Below, piece by piece: positions 1 through 5,004 of a stretch of 5,072 bases of DNA (the first letter of the stretch is position 1; the number at the start of each line of letters is the position of its first letter). The notes beneath the pieces are model-generated. The model did no database searches, was not told where the DNA came from, and saw nothing but the letters and a program-made list of their open reading frames with translations. Source of the DNA: Clostridiales bacterium (GTDB lineage Bacteria > Bacillota > Clostridia > Oscillospirales > Acutalibacteraceae). The stretch lies in assembly GCA_019416395.1 (NCBI GenBank), contig DXXH01000125.1, positions 1-5,072 on the forward strand, in the 5' to 3' direction. The position numbers and the translations under genes are program-made.

Positions 1-10
1 ACCCCCCTCT

Positions 11-47
11 ATTATACCACTTTTTCTCCATGTCAGCAGTTTGTCAA
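11..47 (-). promoter_or_regulatory. Possible leftward promoter (extended -10)
   Basis: On the minus strand a perfect extended -10, TGGTATAAT, lies at 11-19, with TATAAT at 11-16. TTGACA at 42-47 is 25 bases upstream, too far to be its -35. CTGACA at 31-36 is only 14 bases upstream. The extended -10 may work alone. Transcription would leave the window to the left, so its target is not visible. Confidence 0.4.
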
Positions 48-69
48 CAGGGCGAGAATTTGTGGTGGA
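37..69 (+). repeat. Left arm of a 33-bp imperfect inverted repeat
   Basis: This arm matches the reverse complement of 5005-5037. The first 19 bases (37-55, CAGTTTGTCAACAGGGCGA) are identical and 10 of the next 14 also match without gaps. Each arm carries TTGACA reading outward (minus strand at 42-47 here). A 19-base exact match in a 5-kb window is far beyond chance, so the two arms are related. Whether they are element ends, recombination sites or copies of a promoter module cannot be told from the window. Confidence 0.75.
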
Positions 70-159
70 GTAAACAAAGAAAAGGGCTTCGCAAAAGCGG
101 TTTTGAAAAGGGCATGCAAGAATATACCTGTGAACGGAGTGTAAACTTTGTTTTCTCTA

Positions 160-189
160 TGGACATGGGCAGGGACATAGGTGTAGAAT
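160..189 (+). promoter_or_regulatory. Probable promoter of the HTH gene
   Basis: TGGACA (160-165) and TAGAAT (184-189), each one mismatch from consensus, are separated by 18 bases. The expected start of transcription is near 196. That is downstream of the TTG codon at 191 and just upstream of the Shine-Dalgarno at 204-210. If this promoter is the one used, TTG191 cannot be the start codon. The GGACAT motif occurs twice here (161-166 and 173-178) and could be part of an operator; that is a guess. Confidence 0.45.
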
Positions 190-190
190 C

Positions 191-616
191 TTGAAAAATC
201 ATCAGGGAGGTAACGCCACGGAATTCGAGAACACTTACACTAAGCGCAGCCCATTGGGCCATTATTTTCTTCTGCCCAATGAGATTTTCACTCTGGGACT
301 TTCCCCCGGTGAGTTGTCCGTCTACGCCTACCTGATTTACTGTGAGGACAGGCAAACACATCAATGCTGGCCCAGCATCGGACGCGTTAGTCAGCACACC
401 GGGATGAGTGCTAACACCATAGCCAAGTACATTCGCCAGTTGGAAGAGAAGCAGCTTATCAACGTGGAACCAACCAAGGTGCGTACAAAATCCGGTGAGG
501 TACGAAATGGCACCCTGCAATTTACCATCCGGCCTATCCAAGAGGCGGTGAATTACCACCTGGAGCGCCAGTTAGAGGGACTACCGCAAAAGAAGCGCAC
601 CAGGAAAAGAAAGTGA
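191..616 (+). CDS. Winged helix-turn-helix DNA-binding protein of an integrative element
   Basis: This is a small DNA-binding protein of 141 residues counted from TTG191, or 132 if translation starts at ACG218. Residues 36-95 form a winged HTH of the HTH_36/replication-initiator-like type. The probable recognition helix is about 72-85 (MSANTIAKYIRQLEE) and a beta wing lies at 96-113. The N-terminal stretch TKRSPLGHYFLLPNEIF (17-33) is a signature I associate with HTH proteins in clostridial conjugative and integrative elements. The C-terminus is strongly basic (KKRTRKRK, 134-141), as expected for a DNA contact. Such proteins usually sit near one end of an element and are thought to act as regulator or initiator; the exact role is inferred. 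The start is abnormal, because the good Shine-Dalgarno leads to ACG. The gene may therefore be weakly expressed or decaying, although the reading frame itself is intact. The integrase follows after a 560-base gap. Confidence 0.8.
   Translation: MKNHQGGNATEFENTYTKRSPLGHYFLLPNEIFTLGLSPGELSVYAYLIYCEDRQTHQCWPSIGRVSQHTGMSANTIAKYIRQLEEKQLINVEPTKVRTKSGEVRNGTLQFTIRPIQEAVNYHLERQLEGLPQKKRTRKRK
204..220 (+). promoter_or_regulatory. Shine-Dalgarno with apparent ACG start codon
   Basis: AGGGAGG at 204-210 is a near-perfect Shine-Dalgarno. Seven bases later, at 218-220, where an ATG would be expected, the sequence reads ACG, in frame with the HTH protein. The only conventional alternative start upstream is TTG at 191, which has no Shine-Dalgarno. 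A single T-to-C change in an ancestral ATG explains this arrangement. Confidence 0.6.
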
Positions 617-889
617 GAGCCAAACTCGCCCCTGTGTGGCCCTTTGTGCAGTTTTGGAGGCCGGGTAGGGGAACGACACCACCGAAGCTGCAGACCAGCC
701 CTGTTGGCCCGGCGTGAGGCCCCTGTGGAGGTTTGTGCCGGACCGGTACAAAGCCACCGGAAGAACGGATATGAAACCGGGACAGCTGTAAAATGAAGTC
801 CCAAACAGCAAAAGACATATACACAAAAAGTTAAAAATAAAAAGCTGGACATATAGGGGCCAGCAGCGGTAGTGTAAAAGCAGAAAATA

Positions 890-905
890 CCTGCCTTTAG
901 GCAGG
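890..905. repeat. Perfect 6-bp hairpin with TTTA loop
   Basis: CCTGCC (890-895) and GGCAGG (900-905) pair perfectly around TTTA. No T tract follows on either strand, so it is not an obvious intrinsic terminator. It sits in the middle of the non-coding spacer and may be part of a processing or nicking structure; the function is unknown. Confidence 0.45.
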
Positions 906-972
906 GCAAGCAGAGCGCCCGGCTGTCCGCCGTGCACTTTGTGCGGGGGAGAGCCCCCCCGGTCCCCCCTCT

Positions 973-1104
973 TTTTTCTCCGCCCCTACTCAGCCAAGGC
1001 CACCTCAAAAACTGCGTTGCTAAACAAAGAATAGGCCTGAAGAAATTTCCCCGCCCCAGGCAGGTGTAAATCCACCAAAAGGTGGGGAGATTTTTCTCCG
1101 CCCC
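973..1104 (+). repeat. 14-bp direct repeat pair
   Basis: The sequence TTTTTCTCCGCCCC occurs at 973-986 and again at 1091-1104, 118 bases apart, both upstream of the integrase. The second copy overlaps a small hairpin (GGAGA 1086-1090 with TCTCC 1095-1099). The copies could be recombinase or accessory-protein arm sites, or the scar of a duplication or deletion. Low sequence complexity limits the strength of this call. Confidence 0.45.
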
Positions 1105-1161
1105 GTTCACAACATTGGTCTGGACATTGCCACCCCCGCTAGAGTACTGTTGGTGGTTAAG

Positions 1162-1179
1162 AAAGGGGGTGGCACCATG
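1162..1179 (+). promoter_or_regulatory. Ribosome-binding site deciding the integrase start
   Basis: AAAGGGGG (1162-1169) lies seven bases before the ATG at 1177. In-frame TTG (1150) and GTG (1153) codons upstream have no such site and would place the Shine-Dalgarno inside the gene. The ATG is therefore preferred. Confidence 0.85.
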
Positions 1180-2394
1180 CCACAAAAACGACTCACCACC
1201 AACGGCAATGTATTCCGCCGCACCGATGGCCGCTGGCAAAGCGTCATCTGGTACTTCGATGAGCAAGGAGTGAAACGGCGCAAGGTGTTCTCCAGCAAGA
1301 CGAAAACGGAAGCCCAGCAGAAAATCACTACCTATATCGCCCAGTTCAACGAGGAAGTCCGCAGCTCGGATGAAAGCCAAAAGACCATTAAAGAAAGTTT
1401 GACCCGCTGGCTCCAGGTTTTCAAATTTCCCTCGGTGGAGCGCACCACCTACGACCGCCTGGAATGCACAGCCCAGCACCAAGTGTTCCCGCTCATTGGG
1501 GACAAAATTGTGGGAGACATCACCGCCGCAGACCTGAAGTCCGTGCTGAATCATTGGATGGAGCAAGGGTACGCTTACACCACAGTGAAGAAGGTACACA
1601 TCCTGTTGAACGAGTATTTCCGCTACCTAACGGAAGAGAATTTCATTCAGAAGAGCCCCATGCAGAGTGTTCCCATGATGAAGAAAGCGAATTTTCTTGC
1701 CGCTCAGGACAAAGAGTGTGTGCCGGAGCAGGAGGCTGTCACGGTGTTTACACCCGTGGAGATTGCCAAATTCAAGCGAGAGGCTTTCTCTACCTACGCC
1801 AACGGCAAGCGCAAATACCAACAGGCGGCAGCCTACATTCTCATGCTGAACACAGGGCTTCGCACGGGTGAATTGCTGGGCCTCCTCAACAGCGACATCG
1901 ACTTAGAACGGCGGGTTTTGCATCTCGAAAGAGGGGTAAAAGAAGTTTGGCGGCGGGATGGCTTTCAAGCCGAACCAGGCCGGGACGTGAAAGTTGGAAA
2001 GTTGAAATCAGCAACCAGCAAACGCTCGGTGCCCTTGAACGACACGGCCATCGTCATGATCCAGGACTTGCGGCAGGAAGCCTACTTCGGAGAGAACACA
2101 CCCCTGGTGCCGGATGAGCATGGCAACTACACCCGCCCGGTGAATTTCCGAAAGCGTTATTACCGTATCCTGGCGGCAGCAGGAATTGAGAAAAAGGGCC
2201 TGCACTCACTCCGTCATACGTTCGCATCCAGCTTGGTGAATGGGATAAAGCAGGCGGACGGCTCCATAAAGTCTCTCACGCCTCGCCAGGTAGCGGACTT
2301 GCTAGGCCACAGCACTTCACAAATTACTGAGTTGTACTACGTCAAAAAGGACACCTCTCGTCTACATGGTATCACCGATGGCTTCAACTTGTAA
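1177..2394 (+). CDS. Tyrosine recombinase (integrase) of an integrative element
   Basis: This is a 405-residue site-specific recombinase. It would insert and excise its element by forming a covalent 3'-phosphotyrosine intermediate at att sites. Three family domains follow in order: an N-terminal arm-binding domain (about residues 5-60, rich in K/R and aromatic residues), a SAM-like core-binding domain (about 70-165), and the catalytic domain (about 190-395). All expected catalytic residues are present: Arg229 in NTGLRTGE, Lys277 in KLKSATSKR, His343 and Arg346 in LHSLRHTF, His378 in LLGHSTS, and the nucleophile Tyr388, the second Tyr of ELYYVKK. Length is normal for phage and ICE integrases of Firmicutes, and there is no frameshift. 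No excisionase gene lies beside it and no downstream att core could be identified. Integrases of this type usually sit at one end of their element, so an attachment site within a few hundred bases of its stop is likely. Confidence 0.95.
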   Translation: MPQKRLTTNGNVFRRTDGRWQSVIWYFDEQGVKRRKVFSSKTKTEAQQKITTYIAQFNEEVRSSDESQKTIKESLTRWLQVFKFPSVERTTYDRLECTAQHQVFPLIGDKIVGDITAADLKSVLNHWMEQGYAYTTVKKVHILLNEYFRYLTEENFIQKSPMQSVPMMKKANFLAAQDKECVPEQEAVTVFTPVEIAKFKREAFSTYANGKRKYQQAAAYILMLNTGLRTGELLGLLNSDIDLERRVLHLERGVKEVWRRDGFQAEPGRDVKVGKLKSATSKRSVPLNDTAIVMIQDLRQEAYFGENTPLVPDEHGNYTRPVNFRKRYYRILAAAGIEKKGLHSLRHTFASSLVNGIKQADGSIKSLTPRQVADLLGHSTSQITELYYVKKDTSRLHGITDGFNL

Positions 2395-2464
2395 CCACTA
2401 TGCGACAAAATGCACAAAAACCGGCCCGCAAATTTTGCAGGTCAAAAGAGGGAAAAAACAAAGA

Positions 2465-2507
2465 AACGCACCCGATTCAGCCCGAAAAAGGCGAAACCGG
2501 GTGCGTT
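2465..2507. terminator. Strong hairpin downstream of the integrase
   Basis: AACGCACCCG (2465-2474) and CGGGTGCGTT (2498-2507) form a perfect 10-bp stem. The loop contains a further GCC/GGC pairing. On the plus strand only TTCTGG follows, a poor terminator. On the minus strand the stem is followed by a T-rich run (complement of the A-rich stretch before 2465), giving a good intrinsic terminator for leftward transcription. It may act in both directions and insulate the integrase gene from transcription arriving from the right. Confidence 0.6.
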
Positions 2508-2866
2508 CTGGGTGCTGGAGAGGGTAGCAGCGGTTGGAGACGGATGAAGCCGGGTGAGAAAACCAAGGTGGACTTGAAAAAGGGGGAGCAACTCCTCCAT
2601 AACATGGTGGAAATGGAGGGACGGACTTGTCTCGCCTGCCGGCTCGGTCAGCTCGCGGCAGAGCGCCACTGGCGCTCGCTCGCCCCTCGGCACGCGGTTT
2701 TGGAGTGGATGTGGGAGAACACAGCAGAGAGCGGGGGAGAGACGGTGTTGGCCGGTTTCCGCCGCAAGTCCCAGAGAGGGCGGTGCTGGTTTGGTGCTGC
2801 GAGAAAAATATCTGGGGTAAAACAGCCCCGGATAGGCGGAAAATCCCCGGAAAAGCATGAAATATA
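2508..2866. other. Structured non-coding region, no gene seen
   Basis: Several open frames cross this stretch on both strands, but none has a plausible Shine-Dalgarno plus a protein-like composition. The plus strand is G-rich. A G+C-rich palindromic block (about 2630-2695) contains a perfect 7-bp hairpin. Further on, GGGG and CCCC runs (about 2814-2830) can pair. The place just after an integrase makes it a candidate for the attachment site or flanking element DNA, but no repeat or tRNA end is recognisable. Confidence 0.45.
2661..2677. repeat. G+C-rich 7-bp hairpin, 3-base loop
   Basis: GAGCGCC (2661-2667) and GGCGCTC (2671-2677) pair perfectly around ACT. It lies inside a wider block of G+C-rich short complementary segments. 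There is no T tract, so termination is unlikely. It could be a protein-binding or single-strand structure of a mobile element. Confidence 0.5.
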
Positions 2867-2895
2867 TTGACGAAAGCCGACACAGACCGAATAAT
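2867..2895 (+). promoter_or_regulatory. Promoter of the small toxin-like gene
   Basis: TTGACG (2867-2872) and AATAAT (2890-2895), each one mismatch from consensus, are separated by exactly 17 bases. The expected transcript start is about 2901-2902. This is the first base of a hairpin, so the mRNA would begin directly with a stem. Confidence 0.7.
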
Positions 2896-2901
2896 AAAAA
2901 G

Positions 2902-2921
2902 TGCCGGGATTACTCCCGGCA
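2902..2921 (+). promoter_or_regulatory. 5'-terminal stem-loop of the toxin mRNA leader
   Basis: TGCCGGG (2902-2908) and CCCGGCA (2915-2921) form a perfect 7-bp stem with a six-base loop, right at the predicted 5' end of the message. A 5' hairpin commonly protects short stable mRNAs from decay, which is a known trait of type I toxin messages. No T tract follows, so it is not a terminator. Confidence 0.55.
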
Positions 2922-2950
2922 GGGCGTCTGTTGCGGACAGGCGGTTGGCC

Positions 2951-2970
2951 ACTCCCTTGAGAAAGGGGGT
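2951..2970 (+). promoter_or_regulatory. Hairpin that buries the toxin Shine-Dalgarno
   Basis: ACTCCCTT (2951-2958) pairs with AAGGGGGT (2963-2970) around a GAGA loop of the GNRA type. This gives eight pairs, one of them T-G. The right arm is the ribosome-binding site of the small gene at 2978, so the whole Shine-Dalgarno would be hidden in the folded message. Hidden ribosome sites are a hallmark of type I toxin mRNAs. Confidence 0.7.
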
Positions 2971-2977
2971 GATGCGG

Positions 2978-3073
2978 ATGGGACACAAAGGCAGGGTTCA
3001 CGCCCTACGCTTCGCACTTTGCGTGGTCGTGATCTTTTTGATCGCGGTCGCGCTTGCCCCAAAAGCCTGCTAG
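2978..3073 (+). CDS. Putative type I toxin, 31-residue membrane peptide
   Basis: This is a very short peptide with a basic N-terminus (His3, Lys4, Arg6, His8, Arg11), one hydrophobic membrane helix (about residues 10-27, core VVVIFLIAVALA) and a short tail ending PKAC. Cys15 and Cys31 are the only cysteines. The start is ATG2978, eight bases after AAGGGGG. ATG2972 lies too close to the Shine-Dalgarno. Size and single helix fit membrane-acting toxins of type I systems (TxpA, BsrG, Fst and holin-like peptides), but I do not recognise the sequence as any named family. The context carries most of the argument: own promoter, leader hairpin, hidden ribosome site, stop codon inside a long hairpin, and a convergent antisense promoter. 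Such peptides insert in the inner membrane and depolarise or disturb it. Alternatives are a regulatory or stress micro-peptide, or a chance open frame; the layout makes chance unlikely. Confidence 0.65.
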   Translation: MGHKGRVHALRFALCVVVIFLIAVALAPKAC

Positions 3074-3160
3074 CCGCTGGCGGCAACCAGCGGCTAGCAT
3101 AGTACCTATGCTTGTCTAACCTGGGCTAACCGTCACAAGCTGCAACAGCGCCCTTTCCGT
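3061..3160 (-). ncRNA. Putative antisense antitoxin RNA, about 100 nt
   Basis: A perfect promoter at 3165-3193 on the minus strand would start RNA near 3156-3160. It would end at the hairpin plus T-run near 3061-3064. The RNA would be fully complementary to the last few codons and the 3' untranslated part of the toxin message. Its 5' part folds: complement of GGGC 3123-3126 with GCCC 3150-3153 encloses an inner GCTG/CAGC hairpin (3139-3149). No Shine-Dalgarno or open frame of note is seen in it. Convergent 3'-end overlap is the arrangement known from txpA/RatA and bsrG/SR4 in Bacillus, where pairing leads to RNase III cleavage of the toxin message. The RNA ends are predicted, not measured. 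Confidence 0.6.
3068..3099. terminator. 13-bp hairpin shared by toxin mRNA end and antisense RNA end
   Basis: Positions 3068-3080 pair perfectly with 3087-3099 around a six-base loop (CGGCAA). The toxin stop codon (3071-3073) lies in the left arm. On the minus strand the stem is followed by AGGCTTTTGG, a modest intrinsic terminator for the antisense RNA. On the plus strand no T tract follows at once. A second small hairpin (GCATAG 3097-3102 with CTATGC 3106-3111) and a T-rich stretch (3154-3167) lie further on, so the toxin mRNA may end near 3165. Confidence 0.65.
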
Positions 3161-3164
3161 CTTT

Positions 3165-3193
3165 ATTATACCCAAGAGCGTTCGCCTTGTCAA
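3165..3193 (-). promoter_or_regulatory. Perfect-consensus promoter of the antisense RNA
   Basis: On the minus strand TTGACA (3188-3193) and TATAAT (3165-3170) are both perfect and are separated by exactly 17 bases. This is the strongest promoter in the window, and it points at the 3' end of the small toxin-like gene with no protein gene downstream. A strong antisense promoter facing a weaker toxin promoter is what a type I antitoxin needs. Confidence 0.88.
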
Positions 3194-3229
3194 CGACAGG
3201 CTGGGGCCCTTTTTATTATTCAATGGGGA

Positions 3230-3313
3230 ATGGTGACCTACCGCTTGGCCATTGCTTTGGTGTTGCCTACGGGTGTATTTGGAGTTGTGGTACATACCAT
3301 CTTCCTGAATTAG
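3230..3313 (+). pseudogene. 27-residue hydrophobic mini-ORF, possible holin-like toxin relic
   Basis: The frame opens ATG GTG ACC TAC (MVTY) and runs for 27 mostly hydrophobic residues (core FGVVVHTIF) to TAG. Many clostridial and lactobacillar holin-like type I toxins begin MVTYEAL, and this one keeps only the first four residues. The Shine-Dalgarno is poor: GGGGA lies directly against the ATG. No antisense promoter is seen on its far side. It could be a decayed toxin copy next to the intact locus, or chance. A short frame like this carries little statistical weight. Confidence 0.25.
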
Positions 3314-3507
3314 GGAAAATAGGAAAAGCACAGGTTTCTCTTCTGTATGTTATTCTTCCAATATAGAAAATTTCAAAAAGCAATATGAAGAAATACTATC
3401 TATCTCCGGTTTTCAAACCAGGTATTCTATGCTATAATTCTTGTAAAACTGGGCTTGCGTTCCGGTGCGGATCTTTAGAGGGACGAAGCCCGAGGAGGAT
3501 GTAGAAG
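3314..3507 (+). promoter_or_regulatory. A+T-rich leader with extended -10 promoter for the membrane protein
   Basis: Positions 3314-3410 are A+T-rich with no gene seen. TATAAT (3433-3438) is preceded by TG at 3430-3431, giving a perfect extended -10. The -35 candidate TTTTCA (3410-3415, spacer 17) is weak. Transcription would start near 3445, leaving a leader of about 63 bases. In it GGGCTT (about 3451-3456) can pair with AAGCCC (about 3486-3491), just before the Shine-Dalgarno GAGGAGG (3492-3498, nine bases before ATG3508). The long-range stem might modulate translation. Confidence 0.6.
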
Positions 3508-4866
3508 ATGGGTAGGGTATTCGATTTAGCCAAAAAGAACAGCGAAAAATTTGATGCTTCCCGCTGTGGCATGACGTTGGCTGCTTTGGCGGCGATCGGG
3601 GTGTTGACCTGGCTGGGAAACGGTGGTCAGGGCGCTCGGTGGTGGCATTTTTTTGGGTGTCTTTTATCATGGGTTGCGATTGCTTTTACAGCGGTCAGTG
3701 CGGAGGACGAGTGGTACCTTCTGTTGGATACAAGGAAAGAACGAGTCCTCAAATGGCTTTCCACCTTGCTGGGACTGGCAGGCTACACCCTTGGGTTTGG
3801 CTATAACTTGGCCTATACCGCACTGTACAACCGGAGCCACTATGACTTTGGGGAAGAAGCCATCGACGCGTTTATCCCTCTGGGATTGCTTTGGGCGCGC
3901 AGCCCACTTGAGGCGATCATCTTTGTGGGAGCGGCTCTGATCTTTGCAATCTGTTTTCTGAAGGTTCTGCGGGCGATTGCCAAGGGCTACAAGGATCGCA
4001 GGTATCAAATCAAACAAGCGCTCTTGGCAGTTGGGCCTGACGGCCAAAAGTACCGGGTACCCCTGGATTTAGACACAGCTTTCGGGATCTTGGATAATGC
4101 GGAAGAGGATAACAGTATCCCGCTTCGGCTTGTGCAAGAGCGGGTGGGCGATCTGATGTACGAGGATTTTAAAGCCGATCAATGGAATATACACCATCCG
4201 TCAGAACAGGAGAAGGAAAAATATTCTGCAAATCCCCAGGCTCTGTGGATTCATAAGGTTGAAGAGATCTATTTGAAAGTGATTCTGTTTTGGTTGAAGC
4301 ACCAACAGTATGACAGGGCCAAGCGGAATGCGGATCGGCTGATGGAGATCGCCAAGAAGCGGAACTGGAGATATAATGGGAAGACTACGTTGTATCAGGC
4401 GCTGGAGCTTCACCGGCTGGTGTACGCGGGGCTTCCCGACAGTGAAAAAGACCCTGCGGTGGAAGCAAAGTACGAGAAGCTATGGCAGAAGGAAAAAGCG
4501 GAGTATGACGCCTGGGTAGAAGCTGCTCCTGCTCGCCGGGCCGCGGCGGAAAAGGCCATGGAGGAGATGCGATTGGAGGCGGAGTACCAGGAGGCGAAGC
4601 GTCAGATTCAAGAGCGGGAACGAGTCGAAAAGGAAGCCAAGCTCCGCCGCCAGTACGAGGCCAACGTGCAGAGTTTGGACGACCGTGAGCGCACGCTCAA
4701 CGCGTTTCTGGACAACAATACTTACACAAATGAGGAGAACTATCTGGCTGGTAACCTGGGGGAGCAGGAGTATGCCCGGCGGAAGTTCCTGCGGGATGAG
4801 AAAGAGGACCAATACCGCAGAGAGTATGAGGAAAGCCTGAGAGCGTTAGAGGATGACGATGATTGA
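3508..4866 (+). CDS. Unrecognised membrane protein with long coiled-coil cytoplasmic region
   Basis: I do not recognise this 452-residue protein. The N-terminal third has about four membrane helices: about 20-37, 45-64, 81-105 and 134-156. A hydrophobic stretch at 121-130 could re-enter the membrane. There is no cleavable signal peptide; the first 19 residues are polar and basic. Residues 160-310 look like a soluble helical domain. A segment around 245-310 (VEEIYLKVILFWLKHQQYDRAKRN and on) resembles helical-hairpin or TPR-type repeats. From about 315 to the end it is very rich in Glu, Lys, Arg and Ala, probably coiled coil, ending in a run of Asp. By the positive-inside pattern (Lys/Arg after helix 4) the long C-terminal part faces the cytoplasm. 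It stands alone, with its own promoter and terminator, and has no visible enzyme motif. A scaffold, sensor or phage/element defence role are all possible, and none is shown by the sequence. Confidence 0.85.
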   Translation: MGRVFDLAKKNSEKFDASRCGMTLAALAAIGVLTWLGNGGQGARWWHFFGCLLSWVAIAFTAVSAEDEWYLLLDTRKERVLKWLSTLLGLAGYTLGFGYNLAYTALYNRSHYDFGEEAIDAFIPLGLLWARSPLEAIIFVGAALIFAICFLKVLRAIAKGYKDRRYQIKQALLAVGPDGQKYRVPLDLDTAFGILDNAEEDNSIPLRLVQERVGDLMYEDFKADQWNIHHPSEQEKEKYSANPQALWIHKVEEIYLKVILFWLKHQQYDRAKRNADRLMEIAKKRNWRYNGKTTLYQALELHRLVYAGLPDSEKDPAVEAKYEKLWQKEKAEYDAWVEAAPARRAAAEKAMEEMRLEAEYQEAKRQIQERERVEKEAKLRRQYEANVQSLDDRERTLNAFLDNNTYTNEENYLAGNLGEQEYARRKFLRDEKEDQYRREYEESLRALEDDDD

Positions 4867-4958
4867 TCGTACCCAACTTTGTAAAAATTCTGCCGAGGAG
4901 AATAGCCATTCTTTGATTAGCCAATGGCAGACCAGAAAAGAGAAAGCTATATGCAAGA

Positions 4959-4985
4959 GCCGGGAGCAATCCCGGCCTTTTGCTT
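4959..4985 (+). terminator. Intrinsic terminator of the membrane-protein gene
   Basis: GCCGGGA (4959-4965) pairs perfectly with TCCCGGC (4970-4976) around a GCAA tetraloop of the GNRA type, followed by CTTTTGCTT. It lies about 95 bases after the stop codon. Between them another possible stem (GCCATT 4905-4910 with AATGGC 4923-4928) has a long loop. Confidence 0.8.
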
Positions 4986-5004
4986 ACCCGTTCAGAAGCA
5001 CTTA

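Larger units (their letters stand above)
617..1176. other. Non-coding, hairpin-rich spacer; candidate oriT or control region
   Basis: No convincing gene lies on either strand. The long minus-strand frames here lack family features and good start sites. The left half (620-790) is G+C-rich. It is followed by an A-rich stretch (800-845) and several small hairpins: GCTGG 844-848 with CCAGC 860-864, CCTGCC 890-895 with GGCAGG 900-905, and CCACC with GGTGG around an AAAA loop (about 1073-1085). Such a stretch between an HTH gene and an integrase is where mobilisation genes or a transfer origin would sit in larger relatives. No relaxase, excisionase or iteron series is visible, so the oriT idea is speculative. 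Confidence 0.4.

Noticed and set aside
1000..1011. 12-base identity (CCACCTCAAAAA) with 5006-5017, suggesting a third copy of the flanking repeat
   Set aside because: About one such match is expected by chance in a window of this size, and similarity does not clearly continue beyond it.
553..1599. Long minus-strand open frame (348 codons)
   Set aside because: It overlaps the start of the integrase in antisense and crosses the non-coding spacer. Its composition (many Cys, Trp, Pro, Arg) is not protein-like, and no Shine-Dalgarno precedes a suitable start.
2395..2560. tRNA gene or tRNA 3' end as integration target after the integrase
   Set aside because: No cloverleaf, T-arm GTTCRA motif or CCA end was found; the stem at 2465-2507 is a simple hairpin.
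2867..2977. N-terminal extension of the small toxin frame to a TTG at 2867
   Set aside because: That TTG is part of the -35 box of the toxin promoter, and the extension contains both leader hairpins and the Shine-Dalgarno; it cannot be in the mRNA.
2398..2988. Overlapping open frames on both strands downstream of the integrase (for example 2400-2870 plus, 2398-2988 and 2442-2858 minus)
   Set aside because: They shadow each other in a G-rich stretch with few stops, have low-complexity composition, and have no supporting ribosome sites or family motifs.
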